Source: Halichoerus grypus (taxonomy: Eukaryota > Chordata > Mammalia > Carnivora > Phocidae). From it: DNA of 64,000 nt. Each line of letters starts with the position of its first letter. The stretch's first letter is position 1. Positions 10,100-20,859 of this stretch are shown here, in pieces. The stretch is taken from assembly GCF_964656455.1 (NCBI RefSeq), contig NC_135718.1, positions 148,224,762-148,288,761 on the forward strand, given 5' to 3'. The translations under genes were made by a program, and so were the position numbers. The notes under the pieces are model-generated. The model was not told where the DNA came from. It saw only the letters and a list, made by a program, of their open reading frames with translations, and did no database searches.

Positions 10100-11817
10100 G
10101 CAAAGGCACACTTGTGAGGAAGAGACTTTAGACTAAAGCCAAAGCTATGAATTCACTCCAGCTGTCCTCTTTTCACTTACATGATACATCAACAAAGAGC
10201 TGACCACTGGAATAAACAGTCAACATTCAAAGTAATAGGGAGAAAAAATTAGATATAGTCCCTGCTAGACACTGCCAAAAAAATAAAAATAAAAATAAAG
10301 AAAAATGAAAAACAAAACCAAGATGCAGAATATAAAGTATACAAATTACATCGTGAAGTGGATGGCAATTAGGAATCTACACAACCCCAGGAAACCAAAG
10401 AAATGAAAGAAAAATGACCTGCTGACCTACAGTTCAAAAACATGGATACAAGGTCTTGAAGAAGAAATAAGACAATGGAAGGGGATGAAAATCGAGCTGA
10501 CAGAATTCAGGAACCAAAAAGAAGGGGGAGATTCCATAATTGAAAGTCATGTTAATAGCAGCAAAAAGGATACCCCTGAAACCACAGTCAAGATCATGGA
10601 GGACGCAACTGAGAAGAGAAACACAAGTGACAAGAAATGAGTAAAAGAAAAAGAACAAAGATGGAATTTATGTGAAGATCTAACAGGCACTATCTTGGCG
10701 CCACTTAGGAAGATAACTTCATAAATGAAACATTAAAAAATTCAAAGCTATGATATAAAAAATCATGAAATAGATGAAAAACTGGATTCACAGTGTGTCT
10801 CGAGATAGACAATTATAAACACCAAGGCACTGCCTGGTAAAGTGACTATACTTCAATGACAAAGAGAGAATCCATTGATAAGGCACTGTCCCCCTCCTCA
10901 AAAAAATCAAGCCACTGATTAAAAATCTGAGTAGCATCAAAACCACAGCAAAATCCTGCACTGTAAGTCAGTGGAATAATGCTGTAGGGTTAGAAGGGAA
11001 AGAAAACTTTATCGAGAATTTTATTAAAAGCCAGCGGTTATTCCAATTAAGACTAGAAATGGACATTTTACACATGAAAAACAGTCTAGAAACTAGCAGC
11101 CATGAGTCCTTTAAAATGAAAGTGAAAAATTTCAGACACCTAAACAGTCAATAGAGAACTTCTGAAAGTAGGGGACTTGGTGAAAATTGTTCTAAATTAA
11201 TACAGATTAAGGTTAAACTATTGAGGGAATAGTAATGTAGAAATAAAAATATAAGTTATTTCAAATTTTGAACTCGTGGGGAAGAGAGGGATGAAGATAG
11301 TTAAAAAAGTAAATTTCTTCATTTTTCAGAACAGGGGCTCTTACATATCCTGCTAAAAGTGGAGAATCAAATAATCACCATCTCACTGTATTTCTCGAAG
11401 GTGTAATGTAACCATTAGAAGACTAGGGATTGAGGAGGGTAAGGAGTAGAAGACAGGGAAGCATCAGTGTACAAATCTCCTGTCCTCTATGGTTAAAGAT
11501 CATAACTCAAGAAATAGAGGCTTGAGGACATAATCTCAAGTTGTAGTATCATCACTAGAAGAAATATAAAGAGATAACAAACCTCCAAATTTTCTGGAGT
11601 AAAATCACAAACCTACAAATCATAGCAAATACGTACCATTTTGAGAGGAAATGGGAACAGGGCTTATAACCTTAAAACACATTGACAGAATTGAGACCAA
11701 ACATATCTGTCTTACACGTAAATGTGAATATGACATCTGTATTTATTAAAGATGAGTTCCTGTACAGAGTCATGGAAAAGCAAAGCCCAATGATACGCTG
11801 TATAAAAGAGTTTCTAT
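10100..11817 (+). repeat. HAL1/L1-like ancient LINE stretch
   Basis: A-rich sense DNA with phrases such as GGTCTTGAAGAAGAAATAAG (about 10452) and AAAATCGAGCTGACAGAATT (about 10489), reminiscent of the coiled-coil ORF1 part of HAL1 or L1M. Frames are broken throughout. No other gene is visible. The family name is uncertain; the LINE nature is more likely than not. Confidence 0.45.
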
Positions 11818-12078
11818 ACAATAGTGACATCAGAAGTCCCCGATCACAGATCACCATAACAAATATAATAATAATGGAAAAGTTTGAAATTTTATAGGAA
11901 TTCACAAAATGTGACACAGAAACATGAAGTGAAAAAAAAAACACTGTTGGAAAAATGGCACCGATAGACCTGCTTCATGCAGGGGTTGTTCAATTTGTAA
12001 AACAAAAAACAAACAGAAAACACTGTAGTATCTGTGAAGCGCAACAGAGAGAAGCAGGATAAAATGAGGTATGCCCGT
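11818..12078 (-). mobile_element. Tigger1-like DNA transposon end
   Basis: On the minus strand this reads as the terminal ~260 bp of a TcMar-Tigger element. Visible on the plus strand are GATCACAGATCACCATAACA, TGTTGGAAAAATGGCACCG, AGTATCTGTGAAGCGCAAC and the end AATGAGGTATGCCCGT. The transposase region and the other end are missing. Confidence 0.75.
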
Positions 12079-12266
12079 AGAGAATTCCATTTGCTTCCTC
12101 CTCACCTAAATCTGCAATCTGAGACTTTCCTGCCTAGATGTTCTTGACACAAGGTATAGGGAAGAGAGACAGCTGGTCCACCGGAGCAAACCCACTCCTG
12201 AGCTCTGCCTTAAGAAGAGGACGAGGAGGTGCAGGATGGAAGGGCTAGGTCTGTGTCAGGAAGGAC

Positions 12267-12775
12267 AATGGATCCTTAACCTTGTTTGCAGAGACCAAGG
12301 GGGTCTTGAGTAGAAATCACAGGCCCCTGAATATAAGTGGGGAGTTATATCTTCATTTTCACTAACTTCTAACTAGAATTTAGCATTTCCTTCCATTATG
12401 AATGTAGGAAAGAAATCACAATAGGATTATATTATCAGGACTGATGGCTGTCGTCATCAATAGAAATCACAATACTTTTCTACCACATTACAGTGGTTGC
12501 AGCTGTCTAGAAATAACATTTGTGCTCATGACTACATTGAGATTACAACAGTTATTAGACCCACAACCAGATCTTGTTATTTAATGTGTTAATAAAGACA
12601 CATATAGTCTTATATCACATTTCTTTTGTGATTTGATATTTATTTCAATGAGTTTCCTTTGACATTTATGCATTTTAGTTTTGTATTTGAAAACAATATC
12701 CTGAGGAGGGGTTTATAGTTTTTTGCAGGCTGCCAAAGAGGTCCATGGCACAGAAAAATTAAGATGCCTGGACTA
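12267..12775. mobile_element. Probable non-autonomous hAT-like element
   Basis: The ends look like diverged inverted copies: GGATCCTTAACCTT at 12270 against AGGTCCATGGCACAGAAAAA followed by TTAAGATGCC at about 12740-12768. The interior is AT-rich without coding capacity. The family is not named because the match is imperfect. Confidence 0.5.
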
Positions 12776-13083
12776 GAGAGATGATGATATTACCAGAACA
12801 CCTGGGCTGAAGAAGGGCCCACTCTCTGTCCAGTCTGATTATTCACTCCTCGTTTAAAAGAATGAGCTGGAACGGGACTGGGCAGAGGTGGTAGTACAGG
12901 GAACGGCGTCGGTCTTCTCCTCCACAGAATTGAAACAGAGCAAGAATTTCTTCCTCTGAGAGTCTCCATTCTAGACCCAGAACAAATGGATACCTCAGGA
13001 AGGCAGGCAGGGGTATGGCTGTTCAATTTCAACTCCATTTAGTGAGAGTTGGAATCGGTTCCCTGACAAAATGTAATAGAAAA
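12776..13083. other. Unassigned DNA
   Basis: No repeat or exon recognised. The minus-strand frame at 12790-13038 has no known domain. Confidence 0.35.
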
Positions 13084-13090
13084 AGCTCCA

Positions 13091-13208
13091 TGCTCAGTGC
13101 AGAGCTCCACATGGGGCTCAGTGCCGGGCTGGATCCCCAAATCCTGAGATGACCTGAGGTGAAATCAAGAGTCAGATGTTTAACTGACTGAGCCACCCAG
13201 GTGCCCTT
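13091..13208 (-). mobile_element. Tail-less, partial SINEC, minus strand
   Basis: Only the head-proximal ~115 bp of a reverse SINEC is present, ending GAGCCACCCAGGTGCCC. The A-rich tail and GA-rich part normally found at the low-coordinate end are missing. A short repeat AAGCTCC at 13084-13090 and 13209-13215 may be the residual target duplication. Confidence 0.8.
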
Positions 13209-13598
13209 TAAGCTCCTTCTTCTAAACCCATATTCATTCTTAAGGGTTTCAAAAGTCAGGAAAGTAAGGTGAGGCAAGACTGTAAGATGTGCTTCTACTC
13301 AACATCTGAAGAAAACAGTTGTTTGCTGGAGTATTCACGCCACACAAAGTTGTTCAGCGTAACAGGCAAGAGGCTGCAGTGATGGTGGGTGGTGGTCACA
13401 AGGTAGCACACAATGAAAAGAGTTTGGGTCCCACCATAGAGCAAGTTAATTTTAGTATGTTAGGAGGAGGAAGAAAAGCAGAAAAGAACGGCATATCACT
13501 CAAATTCTCTGTGAACCAATTAATGTGGCAAGTGTACTTGATTTATTTTGAGGAGCACAGCATGTGGGACAGAACTGGGAAGCCGCACCTCTTGTTTT

Positions 13599-13806
13599 TT
13601 TTTTTAAGATTTATTTATTTATTTGAGAGAGAGAGCAAGAGAGCGCACGATCGGGAGGGGCAGAAGGAGAGGGAGAAAGAATCCCAAGCAGACTCCGCAC
13701 TGAGTGTGGAGCCCCATGCAGGGCTCAATCCCAGGACCCTGAGATCATGACCTGAGCTGAAACCAAGAATTGGACCGTTAACTGACTGAGCCACCCAGGT
13801 GCCCCC
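13599..13806 (-). mobile_element. SINEC insertion, minus strand
   Basis: Full reverse SINEC between CGCACCTCTTGTTTT (13584-13598) and CACACCGCTTGTTTT (13806-13820), a slightly diverged target duplication. The 143-codon frame at 13319-13750 runs from flanking DNA into this SINE and is spurious. Confidence 0.92.
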
Positions 13807-14074
13807 ACACCGCTTGTTTTAATAAACTTCCTTATTTGCAAAATGAAGGCAGTGGAAGAGATCATCTCTAAGGTCACTTCTAGTTCTAAACTTTGTACGC
13901 TTAGAGTTTGTAAACTTTTTAAGAGGCAGATACAAGGCTCTATAACTCCTGTTCTCCAGCCCTCCCCTATCCCCTGCCCGTTACATCGTGTCCTAAACAC
14001 GTTTCTCAGGTTGGTACTGAATGAGGGAAGCAGGATGCGCAAGCACTGACTCTAACAGGTAAAGGGTCCCGAAC

Positions 14075-14275
14075 TACTGTGTGCCTGGCATTATGGTGAA
14101 TGTTTTCACGCATGTTCACGCATGTTCACACATGCCTCGTGTAATCACGCTGTAACAGCCCTAATGGGCAGGCGCATTCATTTTACAAAGAAACTGAGCT
14201 CTCCAATAGCATAACCCAGATTTAAGCCCAAGTCAGCCTGACTGCAGAGCCTGCCTGCCTCACTCTGTCCCCGAG
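14075..14275 (+). repeat. MIR SINE with internal 10-bp triplication
   Basis: MIR order is visible (TGTGTGCCTGGCATTATGG, CATTTTACAAAGAAACTGAG, CAGCCTGACTGCAGAGCC). Inside it, TTCACGCATG is repeated twice and followed by TTCACACATG at 14106-14135, a local tandem expansion. Confidence 0.75.
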
Positions 14276-14900
14276 CTGGAGGTGCTGTGAAAAGCAGGCA
14301 TGGCTGAGACCAGTAGGAAAGTGTCACCTCACTGTGTCCTGGCAGCCGGGCATCTGTACTTGGTCCAGAGCCAGAGTCAGCTTGAAGCTGCTATTGTCTG
14401 AACCATCAAGACAATCACCTAGTTCTCTGCGTGGACTAGTCCTGGCTCAAGGTGACATTTCTAATGACTGTTCTGCACCCAAGAAGGCACCTGTTGTCCT
14501 GGGGTGGGAAATAATTTTGCCCAATAGATTATGGAGGCCCTGAGAATGAGAAGCACGATACTCAGAATAGGCAATTTCCTTGAAAAACTGCTAGCATAAA
14601 GTAGATCTCTATTTATATGACAGCATGAATAAAATAGACTGTTTTGCATTTATATAGTGCCTTTCTTCACATAAGAGCCCAGGGGCTTCACTAACACAGC
14701 CTTACAATGAAACACAGCCACCTCTGGAGACCACCAGGTAGGCGACTGCAGCTGAGTGTAAGACAGTTGTGGGGGGGAGGGTAGGGGGGCAAAGATGGAG
14801 CTGAGGATGTCAGACACCTGTTCCGTATGGCACTAAATTGACTGCTTTGATAACAATATATGGTTTCAGAGCCACAATATAGACACACTCGCCTTAATTC
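14276..14900. other. Unassigned DNA
   Basis: No transposon recognised. Frames at 14334-14543 and on the minus strand at 14461-14888 lack known domains and splice context. Confidence 0.35.
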
Positions 14901-15119
14901 TCAAACCTGCCAACGGGAAGTGGAGACACAGGTACAAATGCTCTGTTTTGTAGATTACAAAATAAAGCAATTATTTCTAAAATTGCATTTTTGGCTTAAG
15001 TTTAAATGGTATAATGTCACTTCTGAAATTATAGCTCCTAATCTGTATAAGTACCTTTATAGTTCTGCTTAATGTCTATGTATGTATGTGTGTGTGTGTT
15101 TACATGATTGAGATTGTAT

Positions 15120-15640
15120 TGTATATTATACATAAAAGACCCTTTTTTTTTTCACTTGGCAGTCCTTAAGTGTTTCTGCATATTATGGAAATATCATAAA
15201 TGTAATGGCACATGCTATATTTCATTTTCTGTATCATAATCCCATAATTCACTTAACCATTCCCTTCATATTGTTTCTTTTTCCCCCTAATAAATAGTGC
15301 CTTGTTCTTGTATATAGAACTTGGTCTAGTGTTTATTTCAGACTATTTTCCTGGAAGTGGAATGACTGCATAAAATGCGATAAGCATTTTTAAAGCTATT
15401 AATACATGTTGCCAAATTGACAAATTAATTTCCTGAAACTTGTACACATTTATATTCTCAGAAGCAATGTACATGCCTATCCTAATCCATCAATGCTATG
15501 TATTATCATTTAAAAATTATTTTTAAATTTGATAAAAACATATATCCATTTTAAAATTGAGTGATTTTTAATCATAATTAACCATTTTTTTCCTTTGGCC
15601 AATTGTCCACTCTTCTCTTGGAATCTGGTGATCTTGTAGT
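15120..15640 (-). mobile_element. Old L1M fragment, antisense (ORF2 C-terminal part)
   Basis: Plus strand shows the reverse of an L1M ORF2 end: ATTCACTTAACCATTCCCTT, TTTTCCTGGAAGTGGAATGA, ATACATGTTGCCAAATTGAC. Heavily diverged with no open frame. A (TG)n of about 30 bp lies just before it at 15071-15102. Confidence 0.7.
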
Positions 15641-15714
15641 GATTCAAAATAGCTTTTTCATGTATTAAGGATATTCACTCTTCTTCTCTTTTATTAGAAG
15701 TACAGCTTGGTGTT

Positions 15715-15860
15715 TTTGAGCACTATCTTTGGGATCATTCAACCTTGACTTCTAGGCTCAGCTTGCAATTTACAAGTGTGATCATGGACATGTTACTTTA
15801 CCTTCCCACCTTCAGTTTCTTCAACTACAAAGTGGGGATAATCAGAGATAGATTTACCAT
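15715..15860 (-). repeat. MIR SINE, minus strand
   Basis: Reverse MIR order: AAGTGTGATCATGGACATGT, TACTTTACCTTCC, CAGTTTCTTCAACTACAAAG, TGGGGATAATCAG. Confidence 0.8.
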
Positions 15861-16477
15861 GAAGCCAATAAAGGACCTCAGAATTGTGTTCACATGATTA
15901 TACATTTTCGAAAAATTTACAAAAGTAAAATACTTTAACCACACTCAGTTAAGAACCCTGTCTCCTCCCATTCCAATTTTCCTTTTATCACTCTTCCCTT
16001 GATCACACCTCTCCTCTGTATGTCCCCTGGTGACAGATGCCATTGTAGTACCTGTGGGTGTGGTGGGATCCTGCCAAGAGGATACATTCAGTTTGGGTTT
16101 AGTGGGATATTTTTATGGGGTTCACCCCCACTTTTATGTTTAGCTAGTCCTTCTAGAGGACGAATGACTTCCAGAAATTTTCCCCATTTGTGCCAACATC
16201 CTGGTGTTCTGATACTAAGATGTATGGGTATCATTTCTAATGTGATATGAATATGTTTGTTCTTTGGTGCTCAGCACTTAAAGTGTGTGCTTAATGGGGG
16301 AGCACTAAGATTTGAAACGTATGAAGCCAGACATTAATCTGTGGAAAATTCTTCCACTCTTAACAGCTCCTTTTATGAAAGAAACTTGGTAGAGGCCTTC
16401 ACAAAGTTGACAATAATCCTAAACACTTATGTGACATTATAAACAATGAGTTGAGAATCTGAAGACATTTCTTTAAA
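15861..16477. other. Unassigned, moderately GC region
   Basis: No repeat identified. GTCCCCTGGTGACAG and GGGTTTAGTGGGATATTTTT stand out as less AT-rich than the flanks. Could be an undiagnosed ancient repeat. No coding evidence; the 83-codon frame at 15999-16250 has no domain. Confidence 0.35.
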
Positions 16478-16497
16478 TTACTATTAATAAAAAATAA

Positions 16498-16700
16498 GGG
16501 GCGCCTGGGTGGCTCAGTCCTTAAGTGTCTGCCTTCGGCTCAGGTCATGATCCCAGGGTCCTGGGATCGAGCCCCGCATCGGGCTCCCTGCTCAGTAGGG
16601 AGTCTGCTTCTCCCTCTCCCACTCCCCCTGCTTGGGTTCCCTCTCTCGCTGTGTCTCTCTCTGTCAAATAAATAAATAAAATCTTAAAAAAAAAAAAAAT
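16498..16700 (+). mobile_element. SINEC insertion with perfect 20-bp target duplication
   Basis: Consensus-like SINEC starting GGGCGCCTGGGTGGCTCAG and ending in a long A tail. The flanks 16478-16497 and 16701-16720 are identical over 20 bp. The intact duplication and near-consensus body make it one of the youngest insertions here. Confidence 0.96.
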
Positions 16701-16999
16701 TTACTATTAATAAAAAATAAAATTGCTGTTTCTATGACAAAGTAATCAAAGAATATACAGCCAAAATATATGTAGGGAAAAGTATTATGGAAGTATCAGA
16801 CAATTATTGAATTGAAATATGTATTTTTTTTTCAGATTTTATGTTCGTTGGATATATTAACTTGTCTGTATTCTGTTGTGATTTTTCTCATCCTAAATAA
16901 ATATTCACTTTCATAACTAATTTTGAATTTGTAGTATTATATTCTTTTTCTTAAAGAGGGCACTCAGTATTGTGATAGCTTAAGTCCTACAAAAATCTG

Positions 17000-17760
17000 G
17001 GTTCACGTAGGCCTGCGTATATATATACTGGGTAAGGTAAAGATCTAATTTTACTTTTTGCCCCGTATCTAATGCATTTCTGGAACACCATTTATTGACA
17101 TCACTCTTCCTCATTGATTTACAATGCTAATTTAGTATTTGTTGATCATTCTATATATCAGGGGCTATTCTTGGCCTCGTGTGGTAATGGAACTCTGCAT
17201 ATTTTCGGTGCCAATAGCACCAGGCTTTAATAACTATATATTAACAGAAGGCTTTACTGTCTCACAGGGTAAGTTCTCCCACACATGACAACTCTGATTT
17301 TTATGAAAATGTCTGTTCTTTTTTGTGGGTTATTCTGAATTAGTTCTAATATCATTTTGTGTTTTCCTCCCAGTTTCTTTCAAGAACCCCACTGGCATTT
17401 TGATTGGAGTTGCAAGAAACGTTTAGAATGATGTTTTTACAATATTATCTTTGCACCCGGAAATGTGATAGAGCTTCACAGTCATCCAAGTATTTTTTTA
17501 TAATGCTCAGTAATATTTCGTAATTTCTTCAAAATACAGTTAAGTATGAAAGCTATCTTTCCTAGAAATATTCGTATTACCTTAGAGTTAATTCAGTTAT
17601 ATCCAGTTGGACAGTTGTCTGGTTTATTTGGGGATTTGATGTATTATTTAATTTTCTCCAAAAATGGCTTCTTAGGTCTAAAAATATCTCACCAGTTGTT
17701 CAAATGTATCAGGACCGCTTCATTTCATCACTTTATTTTCTTTAATATAATTTCAATATG
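17000..17760 (-). mobile_element. Old L1M fragment, antisense (ORF2 internal part)
   Basis: Plus strand shows reverse ORF2 phrases: GGGTAAGGTAAAGATCTAAT, CTGGAACACCATTTATTGAC, CACTGGCATTTTGATTGGAG. It lies further from the L1 3' end than 15120-15640, so the two may be parts of one element split by later insertions. The 71-codon frame at 17546-17761 is within this relic. Confidence 0.65.
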
Positions 17761-18820
17761 AATTTTAAAATGTTCAACTGTGAAATTGAGAATCTGAAAA
17801 ACATCTTCATTTGAGTAAAATAATGTGGAATATTCCAGTTTGGGGACTTTTCTGAAGGGCCTTTCAGGGTACCTTAGTTTTATAACATTTGTGAGATAAC
17901 ATCCTGTTCTAGACCATTTGTATCTTTAAAAAAAACCACAAAACTTGTGATTAGCTCATGAAATGTAGTTACTAATGGGGAAGAAAAGAAGTCAAACACA
18001 AACTAAGTCTCATGTTAGTGGCTACAAGATGGAGTTTTTCACTGACTATGTTCATGGGTCATGCTAAGCATAGCATGAAGCCCTCATTGATGTTTTCAAG
18101 ACTGTAGTATTTGGTCTTTTGATACCGTATCTCTATTTTATCACAAACAATGACATAACTAATAGGTAAGTGATTAAAACTTTCTAAAGACTGCAAGAGT
18201 GAACTGACCTTTGGAATACTTAACAACTCATCTAAACTGTTTGTTATATGTCTGTTATTTCCATATCTCAGTATTATTAGAAAGTTGATGGAAAACTTCT
18301 GAGCTGTTAATTCCTATCCCTGGGAAAATGATAAGAAAATATAATTCACAAGCCATTTAATTATCATCTAAAATAAAATAGGTAATGCAGAATATTTTCC
18401 ATGTCCATTTGTTTTTGAAAACTATGAGAAGTTAAAAATCATACAAGCAAATCATATTAAGCATTCAGGGCCATGGTTTATTCATCTGAAAATGAGAATA
18501 TTAAGTAGGATTACTATGAGTTGTTCACCAGAGGACTGCTTGACTTTTTGAAAAGTAGTTTTGCCAGACTGTTTACATTCTACTGTCAACTGACGGCTGA
18601 TTTTATAGATAAAGGAAAAATTGTGGATCTAATCTAATATGTCACAGGCTTTTGGTTCTGTTTTGGATGGTATATATTTATTCATTATCTGAGTAGACCT
18701 TATAGACCATATATAAATATCAATGTGGGTAAATTTAACTAGTAAATATACGAAGGAGTGATATCAACGGGTTATGTCAACCTAGAATGACATAACAATT
18801 GATTTTCCATCATAATTATT
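17761..18820. other. AT-rich DNA, no gene seen
   Basis: No recognisable repeat. A small inverted repeat CATGCTA-AGCA-TAGCATG lies at about 18060-18077. No CpG cluster or plausible exon. Confidence 0.4.
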
Positions 18821-18824
18821 CTTG

Positions 18825-19110
18825 AATTTTATGGTACTTAATAGTTCAATCAATAATCTGAATGACCATGTTCATTAGGTATGCAAATGATACCATACTA
18901 GTTGGTAGAATGAGTATTAAAATTCAGTACAACTAGGACAAGCTGCAAAGCGATAAGAAATACAGAATATTTAATAAGAGGAGATATGCTTATGAAAGAT
19001 AAAATATATAAGCAGAATTACCTATATATTTCTCAGATTAGACATATCTGAGAGCCAGCACTCAGAGTGGGCCACAAAAATGAATAAATTTGAAATAAAT
19101 CTCTTTCTAC
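18825..19110 (+). repeat. Possible CR1/L3 LINE relic
   Basis: The order ATGTTCATTAGGTATGCAAA, TGATACCATACTAGTTGG, AGGACAAGCTGCAAAG, and later AGAGTGGGCCACAAAAATGA follows an L3/CR1 reverse-transcriptase-derived segment. Old and AT-shifted; assigned by eye only. Confidence 0.45.
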
Positions 19111-19616
19111 ATTATAGAAAGCATAGAGCCCCCTCAAATTATTATACACAAACAATTAAATTTTAATGTAAAATAAATTAAGCAGTTCCAGGGTCTATAA
19201 AAGCAAAAATTATAAATTAATTCACCTGTTCTCAAGTCTGTCTCTACATTTCTAAATACTTAAATTTTGTAATATGAAACATTTCTGGGAAACATGAAAG
19301 TACAGATGATTACATAACAAATATCTCTGTGTTCACCACCCAGCTTAGGAAATAAGTCATATAAGGATTTAATATCTTTTCAATATGGGGTCAAATAATT
19401 TCAATATGGTATTCCCCTTAGACACATATCACTGAGTGGACTAAGTCAATGAATTCACTGCTTTTCAGCAAAAGCTCAACTATATGCAAATTTAATGTTT
19501 TGTGATGACAATGATCTTTATAAAAACTTAGGGTACAATACCCATGCCTTCTCTCTCACTATTAGTTACCTAAAAGTCAATTATATCTCCAATTTTTCCT
19601 CTTTATTTTCTTTCCA

Positions 19617-19760
19617 GCTTTATTGAGATACAATTGATATTTAACATTGTGTAACTTTAAGGTATATAACACCTTGACTTGATACACTTATATATTGCAA
19701 TATGATTAGCACCATACTGATAGCTAGACCTCCATCACATCACATGATTACCATTACTCC
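19617..19760 (-). mobile_element. L1M 3' end, antisense
   Basis: Plus strand CTTTATTGAGATACAATTGA followed by TTAACATTGTGTAACTTTAA and CTCCATCACATCACATGATT is the reverse of a mid-age L1 3' UTR. Short, 5'-truncated piece. Confidence 0.7.
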
Positions 19761-19800
19761 AAAGAAAATCTTAGTAAGACAGATATAAGCCCTACGAAGA

Positions 19801-20055
19801 GGGGTGCTTGGGTGGCTCAATCGGTTAAGTGTCCCACTCTTGATTTTGGCTCAGGTCATGATCTCAAGGTCATGGGATGAAGCCCCACGTGGAGCTCTAC
19901 TTTGAGTCCCAAAATGAGTCCTGTGGGGAGCCCTGTGGTCCCCACCTCTGATTCCTTGCTCAGCAGGGAGTCTGCTTCCCCCTCTGTCTCCCTCTGCCCC
20001 TCACCCTGCTTGTACCCTCATTCTCTAAAATAAATAAATAAGTCTATGAAAAAAC
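19801..20055 (+). mobile_element. SINEC insertion, enlarged body
   Basis: Head GTGCTTGGGTGGCTCAATC and tail CTAAAATAAATAAATAAGTC. The middle is longer than in other copies, carrying about 50 extra bases around TGAGTCCTGTGGGGAGCC. The flanks AGCCCTACGAAGA and AGACCTATCAAGA may be a diverged target duplication, suggesting an older copy. Confidence 0.88.
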
Positions 20056-20234
20056 AAAAAAGACCTATCAAGAAAAGCCACAGAAATTTAAATTTTAGAG
20101 TCTAAAAAAGATTTCTGAGGTATTACCTACAAATGGCCTACAACATAATAATAAATACAGGTAATATGCAATGGTGAAAAGGATTAATTTTAATAAACAA
20201 GATAACTAACAGTTATCTTAAAGGTGTCTAATCA

Positions 20235-20400
20235 TAATCCTTCGGATGGTAGTCACTATGTTGTAGGGACTATACTAAGTGTGTTTTTTGGATTATCTTA
20301 ATTATTTTTCACCACAACCCTAGAAAAATGATATTATTTCCATTTTACAGATGAGGAAACTAGGCTGGAAAGAAAGGTTAAATTGTGTAAGACCAAATAT
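20235..20400 (+). repeat. MIR SINE
   Basis: GGGACTATACTAAGTGTG, CCATTTTACAGATGAGGAAA and CTAGGCTGGAAAG follow the MIR core. Confidence 0.82.
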
Positions 20401-20420
20401 CTTTAAAGAAGAGGGCTAGG

Positions 20421-20614
20421 GGGTGTCTGAGTGGCTCAGTTGGTTAGACAACTGCCTTCGGTTCAGGTTATGATCCCAGAGTCCTGGGATCAAGTCCCAT
20501 ATCGGGCTCCTGGCTCTGCGGGGAGCCTGCTTCTCCCTCTGACCCTCTCCCCTCTCATGTTGTTTCTCACTCTCACTCTCTCTGTCTCAAATAAATAAAT
20601 AAAATCTTAAAAAA
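20421..20614 (+). mobile_element. SINEC, first of a tandem pair
   Basis: SINEC beginning GGGTGTCTGAGTGGCTCAG and ending AAATAAATAAATAAAATC plus A tail. Bounded by AAAGAAGAGGGCTAGG at 20405-20420 and 20615-20630. The right-hand copy is also the left flank of the next SINE. Confidence 0.93.
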
Positions 20615-20630
20615 AAAGAAGAGGGCTAGG

Positions 20631-20840
20631 GGCACTTGAGTGGCACAGTCAGTTAAGCATCTGACTCTTGGTTTCGGCTTGGGTTATGATCTCAGGGTCA
20701 TGGGTTTGAGCCCTGTGTCAGGCTCCACGCTCAGCTCGGAATCTGCTTGGATTCTCTCTTCCTCTCCCTCTGCCTCTGCCCCCTACTTGTTCTCTTTTTT
20801 TCCCTCTCTCTCTAAAATAAATAAATAAATCTTAAAAAAT
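20631..20840 (+). mobile_element. SINEC, second of a tandem pair
   Basis: Different subfamily-like body (GATCTCAGGGTCATGGGTTT, TCTCTAAAATAAATAAATAA). Flanked left by AAAGAAGAGGGCTAGG (20615-20630) and right by the related AAAGAAGTAGAAGGCTAGG (20841-20859). The same target was therefore used twice. The 62-codon frame at 20640-20828 is SINE sequence. Confidence 0.93.
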
Positions 20841-20859
20841 AAAGAAGTAGAAGGCTAGG

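Noticed and set aside
13319..13750. 143-codon plus frame, the longest in the window
   Set aside because: Its C-terminal third is reverse SINEC sequence (GA-rich, giving RESKRAHDREGQKERE), and the N-terminal part is not recognised; a chance read-through into a SINE.
15999..16250. 83-codon frame with several Cys residues near the start (CSTCGCGG)
   Set aside because: Spacing does not form a known zinc-binding motif and the frame has no supporting context.
16498..16575. tRNA-like sequence with A-box and B-box
   Set aside because: It is the tRNA-derived head of SINEC, repeated 22 times in the window; there is no functional cloverleaf tRNA gene.
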